NCBI RefSeq assembly: GCF_905372115.1
Contig: NZ_CAJPNR010000012.1
Span: 1 to 53,788, forward strand
Length of the DNA: 53,788 nt
DNA from: an uncultured Streptococcus sp.
GTDB lineage: Bacteria > Bacillota > Bacilli > Lactobacillales > Streptococcaceae
Reading direction: 5' to 3'
Shown here: piece by piece, positions 41,849 through 49,530 of the stretch
How positions within the stretch are numbered: position 1 is the stretch's first letter
Layout: every line of letters begins with the position of its first letter
Position numbers and translations under genes: made by a program
The notes under the pieces: generated by a model
Seen by the model: only the letters and a program-made list of their open reading frames with translations
The model's database searches: none
Told to the model about the DNA's origin: nothing

Positions 41849-43306
41849 ATGAAACAGTTCCTTCTTTCTTTTCTGCTGACCAGTTTGTTGACATCCATTT
41901 TGGTGCTGTTGCTTAGTCTGCTTTTTACGGCCTTTAAGACTAAGATTTCGGTCAGAGTGAAGTATTTTATTTGGTTTCTGATATTGCTAAGTTTTCTGTT
42001 TCCGTTCCGTCCTCAGTTCGGCTCAGGCCTGATTCGGCTGAATACAGGATCGGTAGTTCAGACAGCAGTGACTGCCACCCAGACAGGTGGAGCTCAGGGC
42101 GCTTCTCCAGCAGTTGAAAAAGCTGCCCAGCCAAATCTGTGGGAAGCTTTTCTGGGTCTACCTTGGTTTGAAATTCTCTTTACCATCTGGCTGATTGGCT
42201 TTGTCTTTAGCATAGGAAGATACGCTTATTCTTATATTCGCTTCAGAAAGATGCTGAAGCGCTGGGGCACGGAGTTTCAGGACGAAGAAGCGATGGCTCA
42301 GCTGCGGGCTGTTCAGCAGGAGATGGGAGTTAAGGGCCGGATTCGTCTGCTCCACTATCCTATGTCCCAAAGTCCTATGCTGCTAGGTTTCAGAGATATT
42401 TTAATCGTGCTGCCAGAGTTGGACTACACGGAGGAAGAGCTGCAGCTGATTTTCAAGCATGAGCTGACTCACTACAAACACCGCGATGTTTTAGTTAATC
42501 TCTTAGGGATTTTCGCCAAGAGTCTGCACTGGTTTAATCCGGTTGTCCGCTTTGCCTGCCGTGAAACTCAGGAAGCAGGAGAAATGTACTGTGACTATGA
42601 TGTTCTGAGCAGTAGAGATACAGAGTATCGGACTTTCTACGGTGAAACGATTTTGACCATGATAGACCGCAGTAAGAAGACCCCAATTGCTCTGACGACC
42701 TGCTTTTACTCTGACAAGTTTAATCTCAAGCGGCGGATTGTCGGTATCATGGATAACCGCCTGCCTAAGAGGTTTCTGTCTGCTGCCTTTGTAGTAGCAG
42801 TCCCTCTCCTTTTGCTCTTGACTAGCTCGGTCTTTGCCTTAGAAAGCCCAGAAGCTCAACAAAGCAAGCCTGTGACGGGGCAAAAACAGTCTCAAGGTCT
42901 CAGTCAGCGTCAGGCACTAGCATCCGTCTTAAAAGAGCTGTCTCTTTCTGAAACAGATATTAAAGATTTACAAATTTCGCGTGAGAAAGACACTTATAAG
43001 ATTCGCTTCTCACACGGGCAAACGGCCCATGAAACCATTGTCAGTGCTAAGGATGGAAAACTGATCCAATCCAAGCAGTATACCATTGTCGAAAAGACAG
43101 TAACGGTTGAAAAAGAAGTCAGCCCATCCTCGTCTGCTGCATCGACTCCAGCTGATAACAGCTCTACTGCAGGTGCAGGAAATACGGGAGCAGCGGGCTC
43201 TACTGGAGCTAGTACAGCGACTGTTCAAACTCCGTCTCAGAACAGTTCCTCTCATACGACAGACACCGATGATCCGGACGATGATGATGACCATGATGAC
43301 GATTAA
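41849..43306 (+). CDS. BlaR1/M56-type membrane protease with PepSY-like extracellular sensor
   Basis: 485 residues. Three N-terminal membrane helices (about 5-25, 33-52, 107-127), then the cytoplasmic zinc-protease domain with H204-E-L-T-H208 and KHRDVLVNLL, an expected third ligand in the EAGEMYCDYD segment, and a fourth helix (about 310-332). Outside the membrane there is no penicillin-binding domain: residues about 345-412 resemble a PepSY domain (QALASVLKELSLSETDIKDL ... IVSAKDGKLIQSKQYT), followed by a Ser/Thr/Ala/Gly linker and a tail of mostly Asp with one His. Likely senses an extracellular cue, possibly cations or envelope state, and inactivates the BlaI-like repressor. Confidence 0.85.
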   Translation: MKQFLLSFLLTSLLTSILVLLLSLLFTAFKTKISVRVKYFIWFLILLSFLFPFRPQFGSGLIRLNTGSVVQTAVTATQTGGAQGASPAVEKAAQPNLWEAFLGLPWFEILFTIWLIGFVFSIGRYAYSYIRFRKMLKRWGTEFQDEEAMAQLRAVQQEMGVKGRIRLLHYPMSQSPMLLGFRDILIVLPELDYTEEELQLIFKHELTHYKHRDVLVNLLGIFAKSLHWFNPVVRFACRETQEAGEMYCDYDVLSSRDTEYRTFYGETILTMIDRSKKTPIALTTCFYSDKFNLKRRIVGIMDNRLPKRFLSAAFVVAVPLLLLLTSSVFALESPEAQQSKPVTGQKQSQGLSQRQALASVLKELSLSETDIKDLQISREKDTYKIRFSHGQTAHETIVSAKDGKLIQSKQYTIVEKTVTVEKEVSPSSSAASTPADNSSTAGAGNTGAAGSTGASTATVQTPSQNSSSHTTDTDDPDDDDDHDDD

Positions 43307-43316
43307 ATAAAGGATT

Positions 43317-43362
43317 CTGCCAGTTTAAGTTTCTTAAAAGCTTAGACTGGTAGAATTTTATT
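43317..43362 (+). terminator. Terminator of the BlaI/M56 operon
   Basis: 16-bp stem (43317-43332 with 43344-43359, two G-U pairs) then TTTT. A further GGGGGATTT/AAATCCTCC hairpin lies at about 43374-43393. Confidence 0.75.
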
Positions 43363-43468
43363 ATCTTCTCAAAGGGGGATTTAGAAATCCTCCAAGAGCA
43401 GTTAGTCATCAGTTTATCTTTATTTTAGGACGATTTTGCTTACAGTTTGCACTTCGTTTCCTAATGCT

Positions 43469-43498
43469 AAAAAAGATGAAAGATTATTTATCTTTTTT
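43469..43498. terminator. A/T-rich hairpin just upstream of VTC operon promoter
   Basis: AAAAAAGAT/ATCTTTTTT arms (43469-43477 with 43490-43498) form a bidirectional insulating terminator before the -35. The rest of the 377-nt gap 43307-43683 is operator DNA; no credible gene. Confidence 0.5.
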
Positions 43499-43499
43499 C

Positions 43500-43528
43500 T
43501 TGACATTCACAAACGACAATTGTAGAAT
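43500..43528 (+). promoter_or_regulatory. Promoter of VTC-DUF4956 operon
   Basis: Consensus TTGACA (43500-43505), 17-bp spacer, TAGAAT (43523-43528). Operator 1 overlaps the -10 and operator 2 covers the start-site region. Confidence 0.8.
43514..43525. promoter_or_regulatory. BlaI-type operator 1
   Basis: CGACAATTGTAG, core ACA-AT-TGT, overlaps the -10 of the VTC operon promoter. Confidence 0.7.
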
Positions 43529-43539
43529 ATATTTATAAA

Positions 43540-43551
43540 CTACATTTGTAG
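43540..43551. promoter_or_regulatory. BlaI-type operator 2
   Basis: CTACATTTGTAG, arms CTACA/TGTAG fully complementary, centred about 17 bp downstream of the -10, so at or just after +1. Confidence 0.75.
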
Positions 43552-43653
43552 AATGTTTTTGAAAAATACTGCTTGGAAAGGAGAAGAAAGTAAAGCTTAT
43601 CCAGACGCTTGTAGGATGCAGAGCGGAAGCTCTATTTCTTTTAAAAGCATAAA

Positions 43654-43665
43654 CTACACTTGTAG
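43654..43665. promoter_or_regulatory. BlaI-type operator 3
   Basis: CTACACTTGTAG, arms fully complementary, directly upstream of the SD AAAGGAG of the VTC gene. A degenerate further copy, AGACGCTTGTAG, lies at 43603-43614. Confidence 0.7.
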
Positions 43666-43683
43666 AATCAAAGGAGAATTCAA

Positions 43684-44415
43684 ATGAAACAAAAGCAAAT
43701 CCAAACAAATTTCCAACGAATCGAAACGAAGTATATTCTTGACCGGGCAATGCTAGCTCGTCTTGAAGCTGACATGAGACCTTACCTCACCGCAGATGAT
43801 TATGCGACATCAACCATTTCTAATGTGTATTTTGATAATGATGAGTTCCAGATGATTCAGGATTCTATTGCCAGAAAAGGCGGTCGCGAAAAAATGCGGA
43901 TGCGGACTTATGCTGAGCAGCCGAATGATGATAGTCAAGTTTTCTTGGAAATCAAGAAGAAACGGGATGAAGTAGGTTTCAAATACCGTTTGGTTTCGAA
44001 TCCTCTCTCTGTGACCAACTATATTGTGAACGGTGTGGCAGACCATACTATTTCTGATGATCGGGTCAAGGCAGAAGTGGAGCAGTTACAGGAGCGCTAT
44101 ATAGACTTGAAGCCAAAAATGGTGATTAGCTATGATCGCTACTCTATGAGAGGCTTGGAAGATAAAAAAGTCCGTGTGACAGTTGATTCCAACATCCGCT
44201 ACCGTGATTATGATGTAGACTTGGCTTTAGGCCGCTATGGACTGCCCTTGCTGGATGACGACAAGGTAATTATGGAAATCAAGGTTCCTGGTCAATATCC
44301 TCAGTGGTTGGCTGATATTCTGAACAAATACGGTCTTGAAGACCAGTCCTTCTCAAAATACGGCAATGCCTACCTGAAAACTAAAGAAAGGCTGACTCAA
44401 ACAGTCAAGGCCTAA
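43684..44415 (+). CDS. VTC-domain protein, polyphosphate-polymerase-like
   Basis: 243 residues filled by one VTC domain. Signature residues of the basic tunnel are present: RIETKYIL near residue 13, REKMRMRTY, VFLEIKKKRDEVGFKYR, SYDRYSMRG, VTVDSNIRYR, IMEIKVPGQYP (metal-binding Glu) and FSKYGNAYLKT. In yeast the Vtc4 domain makes polyphosphate from ATP; bacterial stand-alone members are mostly uncharacterised. It begins after AAAGGAG and is followed 11 nt later by a DUF4956 membrane protein, a common pairing; the CotH-like kinase often seen with them is absent here. Confidence 0.87.
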   Translation: MKQKQIQTNFQRIETKYILDRAMLARLEADMRPYLTADDYATSTISNVYFDNDEFQMIQDSIARKGGREKMRMRTYAEQPNDDSQVFLEIKKKRDEVGFKYRLVSNPLSVTNYIVNGVADHTISDDRVKAEVEQLQERYIDLKPKMVISYDRYSMRGLEDKKVRVTVDSNIRYRDYDVDLALGRYGLPLLDDDKVIMEIKVPGQYPQWLADILNKYGLEDQSFSKYGNAYLKTKERLTQTVKA

Positions 44416-44426
44416 GGAGGTAGTCT

Positions 44427-45110
44427 ATGCTCAATCAGTTATTTAACAGTATCTACTCCTCTACGGAAGTCAAGATAAATCCTTTAGCATTGATTTTTTC
44501 ACTAGCAACTAGTGTGGTTTTAGGAATTATCTTGGCCAAGGTCTATAAGCGCCAAACCATTTATACCAAGGAATTTGTCGTCACCCTCTCCCTTTTGCCA
44601 GCCATTATTTCCATTATCATCTTCTTGGTTAATGGAAATTTGGGCACCAGTGTCGCCGTAGCAGGGACTTTCAGTTTGATTCGCTTCCGGTCGGCCGCGG
44701 GTGGCTCCAAGGAGCTTCTAGCCATCTTTATGGCGACGGCTATTGGGATTACAACGGGGATGGGCTTTGTAGCACTGGGAATTGTCTTTACTCTAGCTAT
44801 TTCAGGCATCTGGATGCTCTTTGAAAAGATGAGCTTTACTTCAGTCAGTCCGACCAGACGTTATGTCCAGGTTCAGGTTCCAGCTGACTTTGACTACGAA
44901 GTACTCTTTGATGCTATCTTTGAAACGACTTGTAAATCAGCCGAACTGACATCTCTCAAGTCGGCTGAAAAGAAGTCTATCAAGCTGGACTATGTTGTTG
45001 ACTTGAATCCTGACATGAGCGACAGAGAGCTCATTCAGCAGTTCCTGTTCTATGATAAGGTGCAGGACATTTCCCTTTCCAAAGCTGCTAAGAAGCGTAA
45101 AACCCTCTAA
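44427..45110 (+). CDS. DUF4956 membrane protein
   Basis: 227 residues: four membrane helices (about 18-37, 47-68, 70-85 and 99-130 as a long hydrophobic region), with the conserved AGTFSLIRFRSAAGGSKEL motif between them, and a soluble C-terminal ACT-like half (about 145-227). DUF4956 proteins usually partner VTC proteins; an inner-membrane scaffold or product-export role is inference. SD AAGGAGG; strong terminator follows. Confidence 0.85.
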   Translation: MLNQLFNSIYSSTEVKINPLALIFSLATSVVLGIILAKVYKRQTIYTKEFVVTLSLLPAIISIIIFLVNGNLGTSVAVAGTFSLIRFRSAAGGSKELLAIFMATAIGITTGMGFVALGIVFTLAISGIWMLFEKMSFTSVSPTRRYVQVQVPADFDYEVLFDAIFETTCKSAELTSLKSAEKKSIKLDYVVDLNPDMSDRELIQQFLFYDKVQDISLSKAAKKRKTL

Positions 45111-45114
45111 GCAA

Positions 45115-45150
45115 AAGAAGACCAGCTGCAGCAGAGCAGTTGGTCTTCTT
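45115..45150 (+). terminator. Terminator of VTC-DUF4956 operon
   Basis: 15-bp stem AAGAAGACCAGCTGC/GCAGTTGGTCTTCTT, followed by GTTTGT. Confidence 0.8.
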
Positions 45151-45194
45151 GTTTGTATCATAAAAAGGAGCTACATTATACTTACAGAAAATAC

Positions 45195-45223
45195 TTGACA
45201 CTCTTTTCTATATGTGGTATGAT
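45195..45223 (+). promoter_or_regulatory. Promoter of rpsU
   Basis: TTGACA (45195-45200), 17-bp spacer, TATGAT (45218-45223) with extended TGG: a strong promoter. Confidence 0.8.
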
Positions 45224-45257
45224 TATATAGATTTTGGACTTGAAGGGAGTGAAAAAA

Positions 45258-45434
45258 ATGTCAAAAACAGTAGTACGCAAGAATGAATCACTTGATGATG
45301 CACTTCGTCGTTTCAAACGTGCGGTTACTAAAGCTGGTACTCTTCAAGAAACACGCAAACGTGAATTCTATGAAAAACCTTCTGTAAAACGCAAACGCAA
45401 ATCAGAAGCAGCTCGTAAACGTAAAAAATTCTAA
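45258..45434 (+). CDS. rpsU: 30S ribosomal protein S21
   Basis: 58 residues, very basic, starting Met-Ser-Lys-Thr-Val-Val after AAGGGAG. Contains the S21 pattern [19 protein letters not shown], then a helix ending in a K/R-rich tail ([16 protein letters not shown]). Binds the 30S platform and aids initiation. Monocistronic with a terminator. Confidence 0.96.
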
Positions 45435-45447
45435 TTGAACAAAAAAG

Positions 45448-45467
45448 CAGACTCCGGTCTGTTTTTT
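45448..45467 (+). terminator. Terminator of rpsU
   Basis: CAGAC-TCCG-GTCTG hairpin, flanked by A run and T run. Confidence 0.8.
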
Positions 45468-45513
45468 GTTTTGGTTATTTGGAGAGAAGAGGATGATTAT
45501 GAGCAACATGAAA

Positions 45514-45539
45514 GAAAAAAACACTGATTTTCATCAGTG
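45514..45539 (-). terminator. Terminator of mscL
   Basis: On the minus strand CACTGAT-GAAA-ATCAGTG (45539-45522) followed by seven or more T. Confidence 0.8.
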
Positions 45540-45547
45540 AATTCTCT

Positions 45548-45931
45548 TTATTTTTTCTCAGCCAACAAAGCTTTGATTTCTTGCAGGACTTCCAATTCAG
45601 TTGGTCCAGCTGGCGCTTCTTCAACTTCTTCCTTCTTCTTAGCAAGGCTTTGTGCTTTTTCAGCAGACTTGACGATGAAGAAGAGAACAGTACCGATTAC
45701 CAAGAAGTTAATTACAGCGCTCAAGAAGTTACCATAAGCGATCCCGTTCCATTTCAGATCAGCAATTTGCTCCAATTTTGCAGCTTTCAAAATTGGGTTG
45801 AGGAAGAGAGGAGTGATTACGTCAGTAATCAATGAAGTGACGATTGCTCCAAAAGCGTTGGCGATGATTACACCGACTGCCAAATCAATCACGTTCCCGC
45901 GCAGCAAGAATTCTTTAAGATCCTTTAACAT
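45548..45931 (-). CDS. mscL: Large-conductance mechanosensitive channel
   Basis: 127 residues. MscL layout: N-terminal amphipathic helix, pore helix with VIDLAVGVIIANAFGAIVTSLITDVITP (about 14-41), periplasmic loop, second helix (about 67-90) and charged C-terminal bundle helix. Opens under membrane tension to release solutes on osmotic downshock. SD GAAAGGAAAG. Confidence 0.96.
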   Translation of the reverse strand: MLKDLKEFLLRGNVIDLAVGVIIANAFGAIVTSLITDVITPLFLNPILKAAKLEQIADLKWNGIAYGNFLSAVINFLVIGTVLFFIVKSAEKAQSLAKKKEEVEEAPAGPTELEVLQEIKALLAEKK

Positions 45932-45968
45932 TCTTTCTTTCCTTTCAAGAATTTATTAATGAGATTAT

Positions 45969-45997
45969 ATTATAGCTTATTTATATGACATCCTCAA
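45969..45997 (-). promoter_or_regulatory. Promoter of mscL
   Basis: On the minus strand TTGAGG (45997-45992), 17-bp spacer, TATAAT (45974-45969). Confidence 0.65.
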
Positions 45998-46017
45998 GAT
46001 ATTTGCTTGTCAAATAT

Positions 46018-46046
46018 TTTACATTTGCATCATTTTAGTATAAAAT
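46018..46046 (+). promoter_or_regulatory. Candidate promoter of dnaG-rpoD
   Basis: TTTACA (46018-46023), 17-bp spacer, TAAAAT (46041-46046). Confidence 0.45.
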
Positions 46047-46085
46047 ATAGAATGATATTCTATGATAAATTGGAGGTATTGTCTC

Positions 46086-47870
46086 TTGATTGATAAAGAA
46101 ATCATTTCTGATATTAAAAACAGCGTCAATATCGTCGATGTCATAGGAGAAACAGTGGCCTTGACTAAGGCCGGGCGGAATTATCTGGGACTCTGTCCCT
46201 TTCATGGCGAAAAGACGCCCTCTTTTAACGTTGTAGAGGACAAGCAGTTTTATCACTGTTTTGGCTGCGGCAAGTCGGGCGATGTCTTCAAATTCATTGA
46301 AGATTATCGAGGCGTTTCCTTTATGGATGCTGTGCAGATTGTAGCAGAACGGGCAGGGATTCCTTTGGCTGTGGAGACAGTGGGCAATGACCGACCGAGA
46401 CAAAGCCATCCGCATCAGGCTCTCTACGATATCCATACCGAGGCAGCGAAATTTTACCATGCGGTCCTGATGACGACCAAGATGGGAGAGGAAGCGCGGG
46501 CTTATCTCTACCAGCGGGGGCTGACAGATGATGTTCTTAAGCATTTTCAAATTGGGCTGGCTCCTAATGAGGGGAATTATCTTCATAAGAGTATGGCCGG
46601 CAAGTTTGATGAGAATACCATCATGAACTCGGGTCTCTTTAATCTTGCGGAGAATAATTTGGTCTATGATGCCTTTCAGAACCGGATTATGTTTCCCCTG
46701 ACCAATGACAGTGGGCAGGTTGTAGCCTTTTCCGGGCGGATTTGGCAGGCAACGGCCTCAGACGGCCATCAGGCCAAGTACAAAAACAGTCGTAGCACCG
46801 CTATTTTCAATAAAAGCTACGAGCTCTATCATCTGGATAAGGCCAAGCCGGTTATCAAGAAGAGCCATGAGGTTTATCTGATGGAAGGCTTTATGGATGT
46901 GATTGCGGCTTATCGGGCCGGGATTGAAAATGCAGTTGCCTCGATGGGAACAGCTCTGACGCCTGAGCATGTTCAGCATCTGAGTAAGTATTGCAAGAAG
47001 ATTATCCTGTCTTACGATGGAGATAGGGCAGGGCAGGCAGCGACTGCTAAGGCTTTAGATGAGCTGAGAGATATGACGGTGGAAATTGTTCGGATTCCCG
47101 ATAATTTGGATCCGGATGAGTTTCTCGCTAAAAATTCTGAGGAAGACTTGCAGCATTTGCTGAGTAAAACGCGAATAAGTAATGTGGAGTTTCTGCTGCA
47201 TCATCTGAAACCAGATAATATTGAAAATCTACAGGCTCAGATTGAGTTTGTAGAGAAGATGGCGCCGATTATTGCGAAGACCAAGTCCATCACAGCTCAG
47301 AACTCCTATATTTACATGCTGGCTGAGTTGCTGCCGGACTTTGACTATCAGCAGGTGGAGCAGACGGTAAATAACAGCCGTCTGGCTGAGCGATCTAGTC
47401 GCAGTCAGGAGGCGCCGATTCAGCAGTCTCAGCCAGTCGTCATGCAGTTTTCGCCGTCGAACCGGCTGACTCGTCTCATGAGGGCGGAAAATCATATCTT
47501 CCACCGCATGATACATCATCCTTTGATTTTGAACCAATACCGTCTTAGAGAAGACTTTGTCTTTGACTCGGAGGACTTGCAGGTCTTGTATGAAATTTTG
47601 CTGGCAAATGGCGAGGTGACACCGCAGGATTTGTCCCAACTGCCAGATCATGTCCAGCAGGCTTGGTACCGGGTCTTGGAAGAAGACTTGCCGGATGAGG
47701 TTTTGGAAGATGAATTGAAAGAAGTGGAAGAAACCAGAGAGCGGGAGATTTTGCGCAAGCATAATCAGTTTATTAGTAAGAAGATTCGAGAAGCCTCTCA
47801 CAGCGGAGATACGGATACAGCCCTGTCCGAGCTAGAGCGCTTGATTGAGCAAAAAAGAAGAATGGAGTAG
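46086..47870 (+). CDS. dnaG: DNA primase
   Basis: Makes RNA primers at the replication fork. 594 residues with TTG start at 46086, 9 nt after TTGGAGG; the upstream in-frame ATG (46062) lies before that SD. Zinc finger LCPFHGEKTPSF ... YHCFGCGKSGD (CHC2), TOPRIM motifs YLMEGFMDVIAAY and LSYDGDRAGQAA, and a C-terminal DnaB-interacting helicase-binding domain. Three nt before rpoD. Confidence 0.95.
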   Translation: MIDKEIISDIKNSVNIVDVIGETVALTKAGRNYLGLCPFHGEKTPSFNVVEDKQFYHCFGCGKSGDVFKFIEDYRGVSFMDAVQIVAERAGIPLAVETVGNDRPRQSHPHQALYDIHTEAAKFYHAVLMTTKMGEEARAYLYQRGLTDDVLKHFQIGLAPNEGNYLHKSMAGKFDENTIMNSGLFNLAENNLVYDAFQNRIMFPLTNDSGQVVAFSGRIWQATASDGHQAKYKNSRSTAIFNKSYELYHLDKAKPVIKKSHEVYLMEGFMDVIAAYRAGIENAVASMGTALTPEHVQHLSKYCKKIILSYDGDRAGQAATAKALDELRDMTVEIVRIPDNLDPDEFLAKNSEEDLQHLLSKTRISNVEFLLHHLKPDNIENLQAQIEFVEKMAPIIAKTKSITAQNSYIYMLAELLPDFDYQQVEQTVNNSRLAERSSRSQEAPIQQSQPVVMQFSPSNRLTRLMRAENHIFHRMIHHPLILNQYRLREDFVFDSEDLQVLYEILLANGEVTPQDLSQLPDHVQQAWYRVLEEDLPDEVLEDELKEVEETREREILRKHNQFISKKIREASHSGDTDTALSELERLIEQKRRME

Positions 47871-47872
47871 GA

Positions 47873-48985
47873 ATGGCTACAAAACAAAAAGAAGTAACAA
47901 CATTAGACGTTCAAATTGCAGAATTTATCCGCAACCACAAGCAGACAGGGGTTGCGACAGATGATGAAATCAATGACCAGCTGGTTATTCCTTTCACTTT
48001 GGACGCTGATGGGATTGAGGATTTGCTGCAGCGTATTCAGGATGCTGGCATCTCAATTACAGATAAGGAAGGAAATCCCAGCGCGCGCGTCTTAAATAAC
48101 GAAGAGGAAGAAGCAGAGCTGACGGATGAAGAGCTCTTAGGCAGCAATTCAGCTAAGGTCAATGACCCAGTTCGTATGTATCTGAAAGAAATTGGGGTTG
48201 TGCCCCTTCTCAGCAATGAAGAAGAGCAGGAGCTGGCTATCTTGGTAGAGCAGGGAGACTTGGAAGCCAAGCAGCGTCTGGCCGAGGCCAATCTTCGTCT
48301 GGTTGTTTCCATTGCCAAGCGCTATGTCGGCCGTGGTATGCAGTTCCTTGACTTGATTCAAGAAGGAAACATGGGACTGATGAAGGCTGTTGATAAGTTT
48401 GACTACACCAAAGGATTTAAGTTTTCAACTTATGCGACTTGGTGGATTCGTCAGGCCATTACCCGTGCGATTGCTGACCAAGCTCGGACCATTCGGATTC
48501 CGGTCCACATGGTGGAAACCATTAACAAGCTAGTCCGTGAGCAACGTAATCTCTTGCAGGAATTGGGGCAAGACCCAACACCAGAGCAAATCGCTGAGCG
48601 AATGGATATGACACCTGACAAGGTTCGTGAGATTCTCAAGATTGCTCAGGAGCCGGTTTCTCTGGAGACGCCTATCGGTGAGGAAGATGACAGCCATCTG
48701 GGTGACTTTATCGAAGATGAAGTGATTGAAAATCCAGTCGACTATACAACTCGTGTCGTCCTTCGTGAGCAGCTGGATGAGGTCTTGGATACGCTGACAG
48801 ACCGCGAGGAAAACGTCTTGCGTCTGCGCTTTGGTCTGGACGATGGAAAAATGCGGACACTGGAAGATGTCGGCAAGGTCTTCAATGTAACTCGCGAGCG
48901 GATCCGCCAGATTGAAGCCAAGGCTCTGCGTAAACTCCGCCACCCAAGCCGCAGCAAACCACTTAGAGACTTTATCGAAGATTAA
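47873..48985 (+). CDS. rpoD: Primary sigma factor RpoD/SigA
   Basis: 370 residues. Region 1.1 is short as in Firmicutes; region 2 DLIQEGNMGLMKAVDKFDYTKGFKFSTYATWWIRQAI contacts the -10 element; region 3 is present; the region 4 helix-turn-helix TLEDVGKVFNVTRERIRQIEAKALRKL reads the -35. Downstream of dnaG in the macromolecular-synthesis operon; rpsU lies nearby but as a separate unit. Confidence 0.97.
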   Translation: MATKQKEVTTLDVQIAEFIRNHKQTGVATDDEINDQLVIPFTLDADGIEDLLQRIQDAGISITDKEGNPSARVLNNEEEEAELTDEELLGSNSAKVNDPVRMYLKEIGVVPLLSNEEEQELAILVEQGDLEAKQRLAEANLRLVVSIAKRYVGRGMQFLDLIQEGNMGLMKAVDKFDYTKGFKFSTYATWWIRQAITRAIADQARTIRIPVHMVETINKLVREQRNLLQELGQDPTPEQIAERMDMTPDKVREILKIAQEPVSLETPIGEEDDSHLGDFIEDEVIENPVDYTTRVVLREQLDEVLDTLTDREENVLRLRFGLDDGKMRTLEDVGKVFNVTRERIRQIEAKALRKLRHPSRSKPLRDFIED

Positions 48986-48999
48986 GAACTGAAAAGCAG

Positions 49000-49067
49000 C
49001 GAGGGACAAAAATCTTTCAGCAGGAAGCATCAAGTCGGCAATCCTAGCTGAAAACAAAAGCCCCTCG
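49000..49067 (+). ncRNA. Nested stem structure between rpoD and DUF59 gene
   Basis: Three coaxial pairings: CGAGGG/CCCTCG (49000-49005 with 49062-49067), TTTCAGC/GCTGAAA (49015-49021 with 49047-49053), AGGA/TCCT (49022-49025 with 49042-49045). No T run follows, so it is not a standard terminator; mRNA processing, stability or cis-regulation is possible. Confidence 0.4.
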
Positions 49068-49110
49068 AGCTAACTTGAAATTTCTGCTATATCTATAAGG
49101 AGGATATTGC

Positions 49111-49449
49111 ATGTCAGAAAAAAAATACAGCCCTGAAGAAGTTGAAAAAATCAAAACGCGTATTTTAGAGAGCTTGGAGCAGGTTATTGACCCAGAGCTG
49201 GGGATTGATATTGTCAATCTAGGTCTAATCTATGAAATCCGTTTTGACGAGACCAATGGGGAAACGGAAATCGATATGACCCTGACAACCATGGGATGCC
49301 CTCTGGCGGATCTTCTGACTGACCAGATCTATGATGCCATGTCTGATGTTCCAGAGGTTACCAAGACGGATGTTAAGTTGGTTTGGTACCCAGCTTGGAC
49401 GGTAGAAAAGATGAGCCGCTATGCTCGGATTGCTTTGGGGATTCGCTAA
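49111..49449 (+). CDS. DUF59/MIP18 family Fe-S assembly protein, SufT-like
   Basis: 112 residues. Contains DPELGIDIVNLGLIYEI and TTMGCPLADLLTDQI, the hallmark of the metal-sulfur cluster assembly factor family with its conserved cysteine (residue about 70). Helps mature iron-sulfur proteins. SD AAGGAGG; downstream of rpoD, possibly same transcript. Confidence 0.88.
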   Translation: MSEKKYSPEEVEKIKTRILESLEQVIDPELGIDIVNLGLIYEIRFDETNGETEIDMTLTTMGCPLADLLTDQIYDAMSDVPEVTKTDVKLVWYPAWTVEKMSRYARIALGIR

Positions 49450-49468
49450 GAACTGATAGTAAGTGTTG

Positions 49469-49498
49469 GCCTGCTGCGTGCAGGCTTTTGCTTTTTTT
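49469..49498 (+). terminator. Terminator after DUF59 gene
   Basis: GCCTGC-TGCGT-GCAGGC followed by TTTTGCTTTTTTT; overlaps the ssrA -35. Confidence 0.75.
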
Positions 49499-49516
49499 AG
49501 CAGATTCTGTTATAAT
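49488..49516 (+). promoter_or_regulatory. Promoter of ssrA
   Basis: TTGCTT (49488-49493), 17-bp spacer, TATAAT (49511-49516) with extended TGT. Confidence 0.65.
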
Positions 49517-49530
49517 GTTCCTATTGTCTT

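Noticed and set aside
43616..43687. 23-codon frame ending ATGA over the VTC start
   Set aside because: No ribosome site at a useful distance; operator 3 lies within it, so the DNA is better explained as regulatory.
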